From assembly GCA_024998565.1 (NCBI GenBank), contig JACOEM010000007.1, forward strand, positions 62,001 to 126,000: a stretch of DNA of 64,000 bases, given 5' to 3'. Numbering within the stretch: the first letter of the stretch is position 1; each line of letters starts with the position of its first letter. The notes below the pieces were generated by a model, which was given only the letters and a program-made list of their open reading frames with translations, searched no databases and was not told the origin of the DNA. This stretch comes from Nitrospira sp. GTDB lineage: Bacteria; Nitrospirota; Nitrospiria; Nitrospirales; Nitrospiraceae. Below, one piece after another: positions 39,750-46,534 of this stretch. Both the position numbers and the translations under genes were made by a program.

Positions 39750-40262
39750 TCAGGACTTTTTGTCGGGCTTTTGATGCTGCCACTGTCCGGGGGTGGTTGA
39801 ACGGGCCTGGTAGGCCTGTCCGAATCCGAGCACGAGGTGGGCATCCTGCATCCGTAGCTCCCACAAGGCAAAGTCGCCGAAACCGAACATCATGTGTGAC
39901 TGGGGGAACTTTGCGAGATAACGCTGCTTCACCGATTCATGGGCCATGTCGGTCGGAGGGAGGATTGAGGCCGTTCCCTGTAGGTTGATGCGTTGCAGAG
40001 CCAGCGGGTTCTTGCCTGGCTTGTCCGGCTCGGCGAGAAACAGGCTGACACGGGCGTCTTCAAGGAGATGCTGGGTATGTAAGGCCAGCCGGCTGAGGTG
40101 AAGATACAGGCGGGACCAGTCGTCTCCGAGCAGGTAGGGTACATGGGAACCGAAGGGATGCCCGTTCCGGAGGGTCAGTAACACGCCTGTTCGTGTCTGT
40201 TCGACCAACATTCTCCAGGCTGCTTCAAGATCATCATTCGACATGGCATCCGGCATCGACAT
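39750..40262 (-). CDS. Pyridoxamine-5-phosphate-oxidase-like flavin-binding protein
   Basis: 170 residues from ATG 40262 (GGGAG upstream). Split-barrel flavoprotein pattern: LVEQTRTGVLLTLRNGHPFGSHVPYLL, LYLHLSRLALHTQHLLED, ARVSLFLAEPD and INLQGTASILPP. Members of this fold (including HugZ-like haem-degrading proteins) bind FMN or haem. The C-terminal part with HMMFGFGDFALWELRMQDAH resembles the HugZ-type extension. Substrate unknown. A very good promoter lies just upstream. Confidence 0.75.
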   Translation of the reverse strand: MSMPDAMSNDDLEAAWRMLVEQTRTGVLLTLRNGHPFGSHVPYLLGDDWSRLYLHLSRLALHTQHLLEDARVSLFLAEPDKPGKNPLALQRINLQGTASILPPTDMAHESVKQRYLAKFPQSHMMFGFGDFALWELRMQDAHLVLGFGQAYQARSTTPGQWQHQKPDKKS

Positions 40263-40284
40263 CGCGTCATCTCCCTTTCTGCGA

Positions 40285-40312
40285 ATTGTAGCGGCCTCCT
40301 GCAAATTGTCCA
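40285..40312 (-). promoter_or_regulatory. Sigma-70-type promoter of the flavoprotein gene
   Basis: Minus strand: TGGACA (40312-40307), 16 bases, TACAAT (40290-40285). Both boxes match five of six consensus bases. It lies 23 bases before the start codon. Confidence 0.5.
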
Positions 40313-40443
40313 GCCATCTGAGAAACGGTGCCCGGAAGGGGTTGTGCCCGGGCAGATCATCCTTTGCCATGAGGTTGTCGGCAGGATAAGATGGCCCAAC
40401 GGGTAGGGTAGACATGGTCATGTCGGGAAGGGAGACGTAAACG

Positions 40444-40845
40444 ATGAGACACATGCGATGGGGAGTGGCAGTACTCGGGCTCTGTGTGCTGACGGGCGGA
40501 ACCGGATGTGGCGGTAAACAAGCGGAGATCAAAGAAGATCGATTGACTGTCGGACGGGTCCAGGGCGAGGTGAAAGTCGGCATGTCGGCCGCGCAGGTGG
40601 CGGAACTGCTGGGTTCGCCGAATATCGTCACCACCGACGACAAGCGGCGGGAAGTGTGGATCTACGACAAGGTGTCGACCGACCGGGTAGATACGGCGAG
40701 TTCTTCCTACGCCGGCCTGATTATTCTCGGTACCAACTCCAGCGACCGTTCCAGCTCGCAGCGTCAACGCACCCTCACGATCATTATCAAGTACGACGAA
40801 GAGAAGAAGGTGCGTGATTTTGCCTACAACTCGACCCAATTTTAA
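40444..40845 (+). CDS. SmpA/OmlA-like (BamE-like) lipoprotein
   Basis: 133 residues; GGGAGACG precedes the ATG. Lipobox GGTG-Cys22. The region VQGEVKVGMSAAQVAELLGSPNIVTTDDKRREVWIYD is the characteristic SmpA/OmlA fold seen in BamE and its relatives. A Ser-rich loop then TIIIKYDEEKKVRDF follows. It heads a row of four lipoprotein genes. It may act in outer-membrane assembly, though many family members are not BamE. Confidence 0.7.
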   Translation: MRHMRWGVAVLGLCVLTGGTGCGGKQAEIKEDRLTVGRVQGEVKVGMSAAQVAELLGSPNIVTTDDKRREVWIYDKVSTDRVDTASSSYAGLIILGTNSSDRSSSQRQRTLTIIIKYDEEKKVRDFAYNSTQF

Positions 40846-40858
40846 GGGGGGCGTTGGA

Positions 40859-41437
40859 GTGATTCGGCGTCTGCTCCCGGCCATGTTCTCCGTGTTGGTG
40901 CTCCCGGTCATGCTCGGCGGCTGCGTGCAGCCAACGCAGCCCGCGGAGTTTTTTCAACTCACGCCGGAGAGCAGCGCCCATCGAGCGATGCAGACCCGTT
41001 TCTTCGACACGGAAAACGATCAGGAATTGTTGTCCGCCTCGGCTGCCGCACTCCAGGATCTCGGGTTTCAAGTCGAGGAAAGTGTGCGGGAAGTCGGGTT
41101 CCTGCGAGCCGCGAAAGAACGCAGTGCCCGGGAGTACGGTCAGTACAGAAACCGTTTCTTTATCTGGCTCCTGTCACTCGGGCATGTCGTCATCCCGATC
41201 GATCTGCACCAAAAAATTGCGGCCAGCCTCGTGACCCGACCGATCAATGAGGCGCATTCGCGGCAGGAAGTCCGGATTATCTTCTACCGGGCGGTGTGGA
41301 AGGGGGACGGGCAGGCCGACCGCAATTACATTCCTCCCGGCGAACAGAAAATGGAAATGATCCGGGACCCTGAAATCTATCAGCAATTTTTCGCGAAGCT
41401 CTCCAAGGCTGTATTCTTGGAGCCGCATTCGATTTAA
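40859..41437 (+). CDS. Tandem-family lipoprotein 1
   Basis: 192 residues from GTG 40859 (GGAG close upstream). Lipobox MLGG-Cys22. Shares with its two downstream neighbours a core of the form MQTRFFDTEND, AAALQDLGFQVEESV and, near the C-terminus, DPEIYQQFFAKLSKAVFLEPH. Between them is a membrane-interacting stretch FFIWLLSLGHVVIPIDLHQ unique to this copy. Function unknown; the three look like products of tandem duplication. Confidence 0.7.
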   Translation: MIRRLLPAMFSVLVLPVMLGGCVQPTQPAEFFQLTPESSAHRAMQTRFFDTENDQELLSASAAALQDLGFQVEESVREVGFLRAAKERSAREYGQYRNRFFIWLLSLGHVVIPIDLHQKIAASLVTRPINEAHSRQEVRIIFYRAVWKGDGQADRNYIPPGEQKMEMIRDPEIYQQFFAKLSKAVFLEPHSI

Positions 41438-41449
41438 CGACGAGGACTC

Positions 41450-41887
41450 ATGAACCGGACACAGGTCGTCGGCGCAGTTGTGGTCATGCTGGGAAGTGTC
41501 ATGTTGCAGGGCTGCGTGGCGCCGGAGCCGCGGCAGGAACTCTTCGCGCCGACCGATGCGCAGATGAAGATCCGCAGCGCGCAGACCCGCACGTTCGAGG
41601 TCAAGGAACACACCGTGGCCATGCGCGGTGTCATTGCGGCTCTGCAAGACCTGGGATTTATCATCGAACGCGCGAACGAACCGCTCGGGTTGGTCACCGC
41701 GGCTCGCTTTGCCGAACCGAATTATTACGATGTGCTCGGCGTGACCGTCACCGTGCGCCCGCAGCAGGACGGCAAGACGATGATCCGTGCCAATGCGATC
41801 TACAACAGCAAGCCGATCGAAGATCCCAAGGTGTACCAGAACTTCTTCGCGGCGGTGGAACGGTCGTTATTTCTGGTGAAGGATTAG
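41450..41887 (+). CDS. Tandem-family lipoprotein 2
   Basis: 145 residues. Lipobox MLQG-Cys22. The core repeats the family pattern: RSAQTRTFEVKEHTV, AALQDLGFIIERANEPLGLV, then DVLGVTVTVRPQQDGKTMIRANAIYN and DPKVYQNFFAAVERSLFLVKD. It is the shortest of the three and may show the minimal domain. It follows copy 1 by twelve bases, and copy 3 starts immediately after its stop. Confidence 0.7.
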   Translation: MNRTQVVGAVVVMLGSVMLQGCVAPEPRQELFAPTDAQMKIRSAQTRTFEVKEHTVAMRGVIAALQDLGFIIERANEPLGLVTAARFAEPNYYDVLGVTVTVRPQQDGKTMIRANAIYNSKPIEDPKVYQNFFAAVERSLFLVKD

Positions 41888-42484
41888 ATGGTGTCTCGCC
41901 TCGCCATCCATCGATGCCGCCGGTCGAGCAACCGCATGGTCGTGATTGGCCTCGCTCTGCTGGTTTCCTTGACCGCCGGCTGTTCGCCCTACGAGTGGCG
42001 ACATGAGAACCAATGGGAGTCGCGCGACCAGATCTGGCTTTCCGAGGCCAGCCAGGTCAAGGTGCGGGCGGCTCAAAGTCGCGTCTTCGACACCGCTGAT
42101 CGTCTGAAGACGATTCAGGCGGTCGTGTCCACCTGTCAGGACTTGGGTTTTGCGGTGGAAGTATTGGATGAAACCCTGGGCATTGTCTCCGGCAAGAAAT
42201 TTGACGACTACGAATCCACCCCATGGGGCGATCCTTCCTATCACCTGTATCGGGACGACGGATTGCTGATCCTGACCCGGCACTTCCGAAGTTGGGGGCC
42301 GTTTTATCACCGCAGCAATCTTGTGCGGCTCACCGTCACCGTTCGCCCACGCGGTGAACAGCAACTGATTGTGCGCGCCAGCGCCCAGTACTACCTCAAG
42401 GCCATCGAGTCCCCGGAGCCGTATCAGCAGTTCTTTCGCCTGCTCGAGCAGGCGCTCTTCATTCAGGCGAACGCGCTGTCATAG
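41888..42484 (+). CDS. Tandem-family lipoprotein 3
   Basis: 198 residues. A longer basic N-terminus leads to the lipobox SLTAG-Cys32. Core: RAAQSRVFDTADRLKTIQAV, CQDLGFAVEVLDETLGIVSG, LTVTVRPRGEQQLIVRASAQYYLK and PEPYQQFFRLLEQALFIQ. An extra insert (YESTPWGDPSYHLYRDDG) lies in the middle. The ATG is directly adjacent to the stop of copy 2, so translation is coupled. Confidence 0.7.
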   Translation: MVSRLAIHRCRRSSNRMVVIGLALLVSLTAGCSPYEWRHENQWESRDQIWLSEASQVKVRAAQSRVFDTADRLKTIQAVVSTCQDLGFAVEVLDETLGIVSGKKFDDYESTPWGDPSYHLYRDDGLLILTRHFRSWGPFYHRSNLVRLTVTVRPRGEQQLIVRASAQYYLKAIESPEPYQQFFRLLEQALFIQANALS

Positions 42485-42546
42485 CGAGTGCCGGAGCGCT
42501 CGATGCGCCTGAGTGCGAGCTAGCGCAGCCTGCGGCGATGGCTCGG

Positions 42547-43257
42547 TCAGCGGTGTGATCCGCCGATGGCCTCCGTGTGAGCGCTGCTCAGGGAGCCTTG
42601 CTGTAAGACGGGATCGAGATTGAACGCCACACTGATTCGGGGCGCCGTTCCACGATAGGTATTCACGGCATGAAACAGCCAGCCTGGGAACAGCAGGCAT
42701 TGTCCGGCCGCAGGGGAATAAGAAATGCTGGTTCCGGCATCATGCAGTTCGGTCATGCTGTACTGGAGATAGGGCGCCAGCATGCGCGGCAGACAGCCCC
42801 GCGGATCGTAAATCTGCAATTCGCCTCCCTTTCCCAGGGTCGGACAGACCTCGCCCACGTCGACGTAATAGACGCCTGCCCAGAAACTTCCGGGGTGGGA
42901 GTGGGCGGCATTGGTCCCGCCGTTCCGTTGCACGTTGGCCCATACCTCGACGACTTCCCAATCGGGGCGACGGGCGGCATGGCGGCATCGGTCGGAGAGG
43001 GTTGTGACTTGTTTGGCCACTTCGATGACGGGCGCAAACAACTCGCGTAACGGGCTTCCTGCCCAATTCATCATGGAGAGGTCGTGCGGCGAGGACCACC
43101 CGATCACTTCGGCATCCCGGTGGCTCGGGACGGAAGCCTCACGCGCCAGAATCAGTTGAGAGAGCTCGGCATTGATGCGTTCGTGGTGCGCAGGCGTAAA
43201 CACCAGTAGAGGTGTGGAGAAAAGGGGCGTGATTTGAATCTCGATTTCGGTCGGCAT
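42547..43257 (-). CDS. Putative 2-oxoglutarate/Fe(II) oxygenase (TIGR02466-like)
   Basis: 236 residues. Double-stranded beta-helix signs: NAAHSHPGSFWAGVYYVDVG (metal His region), GGELQIYDPRG, then LFPGWLFHAVNTYRGTAPRISVAFNL (second metal His and the Arg that binds 2-oxoglutarate). This is the layout of the putative 2OG-Fe(II) oxygenase family. Substrate unknown. It is transcribed away from dodecin and has its own promoter with TTGACT at 43322-43327. Confidence 0.75.
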   Translation of the reverse strand: MPTEIEIQITPLFSTPLLVFTPAHHERINAELSQLILAREASVPSHRDAEVIGWSSPHDLSMMNWAGSPLRELFAPVIEVAKQVTTLSDRCRHAARRPDWEVVEVWANVQRNGGTNAAHSHPGSFWAGVYYVDVGEVCPTLGKGGELQIYDPRGCLPRMLAPYLQYSMTELHDAGTSISYSPAAGQCLLFPGWLFHAVNTYRGTAPRISVAFNLDPVLQQGSLSSAHTEAIGGSHR

Positions 43258-43298
43258 GGAAGGGGACCCATCCTGTGTAACGACCGTCGATGTGGGGC

Positions 43299-43327
43299 AG
43301 GCTATCTTCGGATGTGCGACAAGTCAA
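43299..43327 (-). promoter_or_regulatory. Sigma-70-type promoter of the 2OG oxygenase gene
   Basis: Minus strand: TTGACT (43327-43322), exactly 17 bases, TAGCCT (43304-43299), 42 bases before the start codon. Confidence 0.45.
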
Positions 43328-43410
43328 CCTAGGTGTTTTCCCAGGATGCCAAGATTCAGCCGTCCTCTCACTGGGCAGTGCTGGGGCAGGCCGTTTACTG
43401 CGATGTAGGC

Positions 43411-43439
43411 TTGACAGCGCTCTATGGTCGGCCTAGCCT
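43411..43439 (+). promoter_or_regulatory. Sigma-70-type promoter of the dodecin gene
   Basis: TTGACA (43411-43416), exactly 17 bases, TAGCCT (43434-43439), 45 bases before the ATG. The same -10 word occurs in the divergent promoter 107 bases away. Confidence 0.5.
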
Positions 43440-43483
43440 GATGTGCCGAGTGTGGTATCCACCATTCAACCAGGGAGGCTATC

Positions 43484-43687
43484 ATGTCTGTCGCACGTGT
43501 GACGGAAATCATTGCCGCATCCCCCACGAGTTTTGACGATGCCATTCATCTTGGAATCGCTCGCGCGAACAAGACGTTACAGAATGTGAAAAGCGCCTGG
43601 ATCGAGGATCAGAAAGTGGATATCGAAGACGGAAAGATCACCCAGTATCGTGTGGCGCTGAAGGTCACATTCGTCCTGAAGGATTAG
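43484..43687 (+). CDS. Dodecin
   Basis: 67 residues, the full family length. Dodecin forms a hollow twelve-subunit shell that stores flavins. Marks: VTEIIAASPTSFDDAI, helix ARANKTLQNVKSAWI with Trp39 that stacks on the flavin, and DGKITQYRVALKVTFVL. AGGGAGG precedes the ATG. A conserved 58-residue protein gene follows nine bases later. Confidence 0.93.
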   Translation: MSVARVTEIIAASPTSFDDAIHLGIARANKTLQNVKSAWIEDQKVDIEDGKITQYRVALKVTFVLKD

Positions 43688-43696
43688 AGGAGCATC

Positions 43697-43873
43697 ATGA
43701 AAAATGTGGAGATGACCGTCGAGGGGACCGTGCTGACCATCAAGGTCGATTTGTCGAAAGAGTTCGGGCCGTCGGCATCGGGAAAAACGACGATTATTGC
43801 CTCGACGGAGGGAAACGTCACCATTCCGGGGCGAGAGGAGAAAATCGGTCTGAATGTCTACCGGAAGAAGTGA
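43697..43873 (+). CDS. Conserved 58-residue protein
   Basis: ATG 43697 follows AGAGGAG; stop at 43871-43873. The sequence (MTVEGTVLTIKVDLSKEFG, SASGKTTIIASTEGNV, KIGLNVYRK) matches from memory a widespread small protein of unknown function that ends in IGLNVY plus basic residues. Beta-rich, no Cys, cytoplasmic. Its position directly behind dodecin suggests one message. It is easily missed because it is under 60 codons. Confidence 0.7.
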   Translation: MKNVEMTVEGTVLTIKVDLSKEFGPSASGKTTIIASTEGNVTIPGREEKIGLNVYRKK

Positions 43874-43891
43874 GCAGTGCTGAAGTAAAAC

Positions 43892-43955
43892 GGTTTATCG
43901 GGTAATCGACCAGTGAAGGCCGGACGAGGTCTTCCCTGTGCCTATCCGATAAGCC
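43892..43955 (+). terminator. Long inverted repeat after the dodecin pair
   Basis: GGTTTATCGGGTA (43892-43904) can pair along all 13 bases with TATCCGATAAGCC (43943-43955), using two G-T pairs; loop of 38 bases. It begins 18 bases after the 58-residue gene. It could mark the transcript end or be a regulatory stem before the REC-PAS gene. No T-run follows. Confidence 0.35.
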
Positions 43956-44047
43956 ATTCAGCAGCGGCTCGCTAGAGCGCTGGATTCTTGTCATCGAAAA
44001 GAGGAGAATGACAGCCGACGCGTCAGACCGGTCGTAAGACGATACCC

Positions 44048-45631
44048 ATGGTTTCGTTGACCGCCATGTCAAAGACCACGCCCAGCGTGACCGAGCTTCC
44101 ACTTCCCCAAATCCTGATCGTAGACGACGACCCCGATATCGCGCTCGTACTGCATGATCTCCTGGAGCACGTCGGCTACCGTGTCTCAGTCGCCGGCACC
44201 GGCGCCGAGGCTTTGGCCAAGGCGAAGGCGGAATCTCTGTCCGCGGTGGTACTGGACCTGATGTTACCTGATATGGACGGACTCTCGGTCCTCACCCTCC
44301 TGAAACAAATCGACCCGGTGCTTCCGGTCATCATGCTGACGGCGTTTGTCGAGGTGGCGAAAAAGCACAGCTCCCTCACCGAAGGAGCCTTCGGGTATTT
44401 GACGAAGCCGTACGATGCCGAAGAATTAAAAGCGCTGATCCGGCGTGCCGTGGGAGTGAAGCATCTCTCCATCGAAGCTGCGGCGACCAAGCAGGCGTTG
44501 ACGGCCAGCGAAGACCGGTTTCGGGAAGTGGTGCAGACCGCGCCCGACGCGATTGTGCTCGCGGACGGGGAGGGGAGAATCCTCTCCTGGAACAGCGCTG
44601 CCGAGCGTCTGTTCGGGTATCTGGCCGGGGAGGTGTTGGGGGAATCCCTGACAATGATCATGCCCGAACGGTACCGTGCCAGGCATGTCCAGGCGTTAGC
44701 GCGCGTACGTACCACGGGCGATTTACGCCTGAAGGGCACGGTCGTGACCATGCACGGGTTGCACAAGGATGGCCGTGAATTTCCGATTGAGATGTCGCTG
44801 AGCAGTTGGATTTCCGACGGGCAGCGCGTGCACTGCGGCATCGTGCGGGACATCACGGCGCGGAAAGAGGCGGAAGCGCGATTGTTGCAGCAGCAGATCG
44901 AACAGCAGGTCTTGCTGGACCTGATCCCGGCCATGGTCTGGTATAAGGACTCGCACAATCGTATCCTGCGCGCGAATCGCCGCGCGGCGGAATCCATCAA
45001 GAAGACCGTGGCCGAGATCGAGGGCCGGTCGACCGATGAGTTTTATCCGGAGGAAGCCGAGCGGTATCATCAGGATGATCTGGAGGTGATCGTCTCGGGG
45101 CGGCCGAAGCTTGGAATCATCGAGCCGTACCAACCAGGGGCCGGTGAAAAATGCTGGGTGCAAACCGACAAGGTGCCGTATCTGGACCCGCAGGGAAATG
45201 TGCTCGGAGTATTGGTCTTCGCGCAGGACATCACGCAACAGAAACGGACCGAAGAGGCGTTGCGTGAGAGCGCGGAGTGTCTTCGTGTGGTGATGGAGTC
45301 GGCATCGAACGGCATCGTCATCGCGGATGCCGGCGGAAAGATCCTGTCGGCGAATACTCATTTCGAAGTGCAGTTTGGTTATGAGCGTGGCGAACTGCTT
45401 GGCCAGCCGGTTGAACGGCTCATTCCGGCGAGACTGCGTCCGCAAAGCGCAGACCGTTCCGCTGTCTTTCTGGTCGATCCGAAAGACCTCCCGGTAAGCG
45501 ATGCCCGGCAGTGTGTCGGCTTGCGGAAAGACGGCACGGAGTTTCCCTTTACGATGACCCTCTCTCCGTTGCCGACGGCGAACGGAATCCATACGGTAGC
45601 GGCCATCAACCAGGCACAAGGGACCGCATGA
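44048..45631 (+). CDS. Response regulator with three PAS domains
   Basis: 527 residues. REC domain (about 20-140): acidic cluster VDDDPD, phospho-acceptor Asp70 in VVLDLMLPDMDG, Thr in MLTAF, Lys in YLTKPYD. Then PAS 1 (about 155-275; PDAIVLADGEGRILSWNSAAERLFGY, SSWISDGQRVHCGIVRDITARKEAE), PAS 2 (about 285-405; PAMVWYKDSHNRILRANRRAA, VLVFAQDITQQKR) and PAS 3 (410-527). No kinase, cyclase, EAL or DNA-binding part follows. It may pass a signal by protein contact, or be the sensing half of a split system. The ribosome-binding site is weak; ATG 44066 is also possible. The next gene overlaps its stop (ATGA). Confidence 0.88.
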   Translation: MVSLTAMSKTTPSVTELPLPQILIVDDDPDIALVLHDLLEHVGYRVSVAGTGAEALAKAKAESLSAVVLDLMLPDMDGLSVLTLLKQIDPVLPVIMLTAFVEVAKKHSSLTEGAFGYLTKPYDAEELKALIRRAVGVKHLSIEAAATKQALTASEDRFREVVQTAPDAIVLADGEGRILSWNSAAERLFGYLAGEVLGESLTMIMPERYRARHVQALARVRTTGDLRLKGTVVTMHGLHKDGREFPIEMSLSSWISDGQRVHCGIVRDITARKEAEARLLQQQIEQQVLLDLIPAMVWYKDSHNRILRANRRAAESIKKTVAEIEGRSTDEFYPEEAERYHQDDLEVIVSGRPKLGIIEPYQPGAGEKCWVQTDKVPYLDPQGNVLGVLVFAQDITQQKRTEEALRESAECLRVVMESASNGIVIADAGGKILSANTHFEVQFGYERGELLGQPVERLIPARLRPQSADRSAVFLVDPKDLPVSDARQCVGLRKDGTEFPFTMTLSPLPTANGIHTVAAINQAQGTA

Positions 45632-46101
45632 ACCTTCGCCTTGTGTTGACGGTCGGCGCACTGTGTTTCATCGCGCTCCTGTTGGTGATCGGCATCCGTA
45701 CGGCTATCCGTTGGTTGAAGATCCATTATCCGCAACGGGCCAATGCCGTGCTTTTCGGAGTCTGCCTGTTCCTGGCCGGGGCAGGCGTCCTGATCGCCGC
45801 CGAGATGAACGATCGACCGACCTTCCGGCCGAATGACCTGCTCACACTGCAAGAGCCGGTGGTGGCGAGGACGATCGTGAGTGATCGCGAGTCGCGCAGC
45901 ATGACCTGCGTCGTGGATCGCCATGAGCATCTGGGCGTGTTGGAACTCGAGAACGAACGAGGCACCATGAGGGCTCGCGTCGAGAGTAACAATACATCCG
46001 AGCCGCTGTATTGTCCGATCGGAGTCGAGGTCCGGATTGAGGCGGCCTGGCTCCATCACCCGACCATCACGCATCGCCAGGCGGGCGCAGACAGCCCATA
46101 A
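45628..46101 (+). CDS. Small membrane protein coupled to the REC-PAS gene
   Basis: 157 residues from ATG 45628, overlapping the previous stop by four bases. Two membrane helices (about 3-25 and 38-58), then a soluble beta-rich domain of about 95 residues (VVARTIVSDRESRSMTCVVDRHEHLGVLELE, RVESNNTSEPLYCPIG) with two Cys. No family recognised. The overlap implies co-translation with the PAS protein, so it may be its membrane partner. Confidence 0.55.
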   Translation: MNLRLVLTVGALCFIALLLVIGIRTAIRWLKIHYPQRANAVLFGVCLFLAGAGVLIAAEMNDRPTFRPNDLLTLQEPVVARTIVSDRESRSMTCVVDRHEHLGVLELENERGTMRARVESNNTSEPLYCPIGVEVRIEAAWLHHPTITHRQAGADSP

Positions 46102-46534
46102 ATCACTTGCTCCATGCTCTTGACTCATCGCCGTGCGGAGGCCTATCGTAAACGGGTGGGGGGAGTTAACGCCCCGGGGGAATATGTACAAAAAGGGGAT
46201 TGAGTGTTGAGGATGGTGTGCATGCCCAGCTTGTACTGGGAAGCCTGAAATCCTCCCGAGATCTCCGCCGTATCTACCTCTCCTCGGTAGGTGCGTCCTC
46301 CTCCCACCCAAACATCCGTCACCACCCTGCATCGTTGTTGCGTATCACTCCTGGTTCGATCACCCTGCATTTCATCCACCGTTGCAGCGTGTTTTCCCGC
46401 ATCGAGATGCGGACGAGAATACGCTCAAGGCTTGACTCTCCTGGTCGTTCCCTGTAAACGACGAAGAGTGTACGTATTGGTCGTGTGCACTCCAGCGAGC
46501 CGGTCCGATGTGAATTCCTTGCGTGAGAGGTTGA
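46102..46534. other. 433-base gap holding the topoisomerase VI promoter
   Basis: Only the promoter candidate at 46432-46460 stands out. Frames on both strands (leftward 46143-46379, rightward 46200-46457) lack ribosome-binding sites and protein-like features. Confidence 0.4.
46432..46460 (+). promoter_or_regulatory. Sigma-70-type promoter of top6B-top6A
   Basis: TTGACT (46432-46437), exactly 17 bases, TAAACG (46455-46460). The -35 word is the one used elsewhere in the window; the -10 box is weak. It lies 74 bases before the top6B start. Confidence 0.35.

Noticed and set aside
46143-46379. Leftward and rightward frames in the gap before top6B
   Set aside because: No ribosome-binding sites and no conserved-looking sequence.
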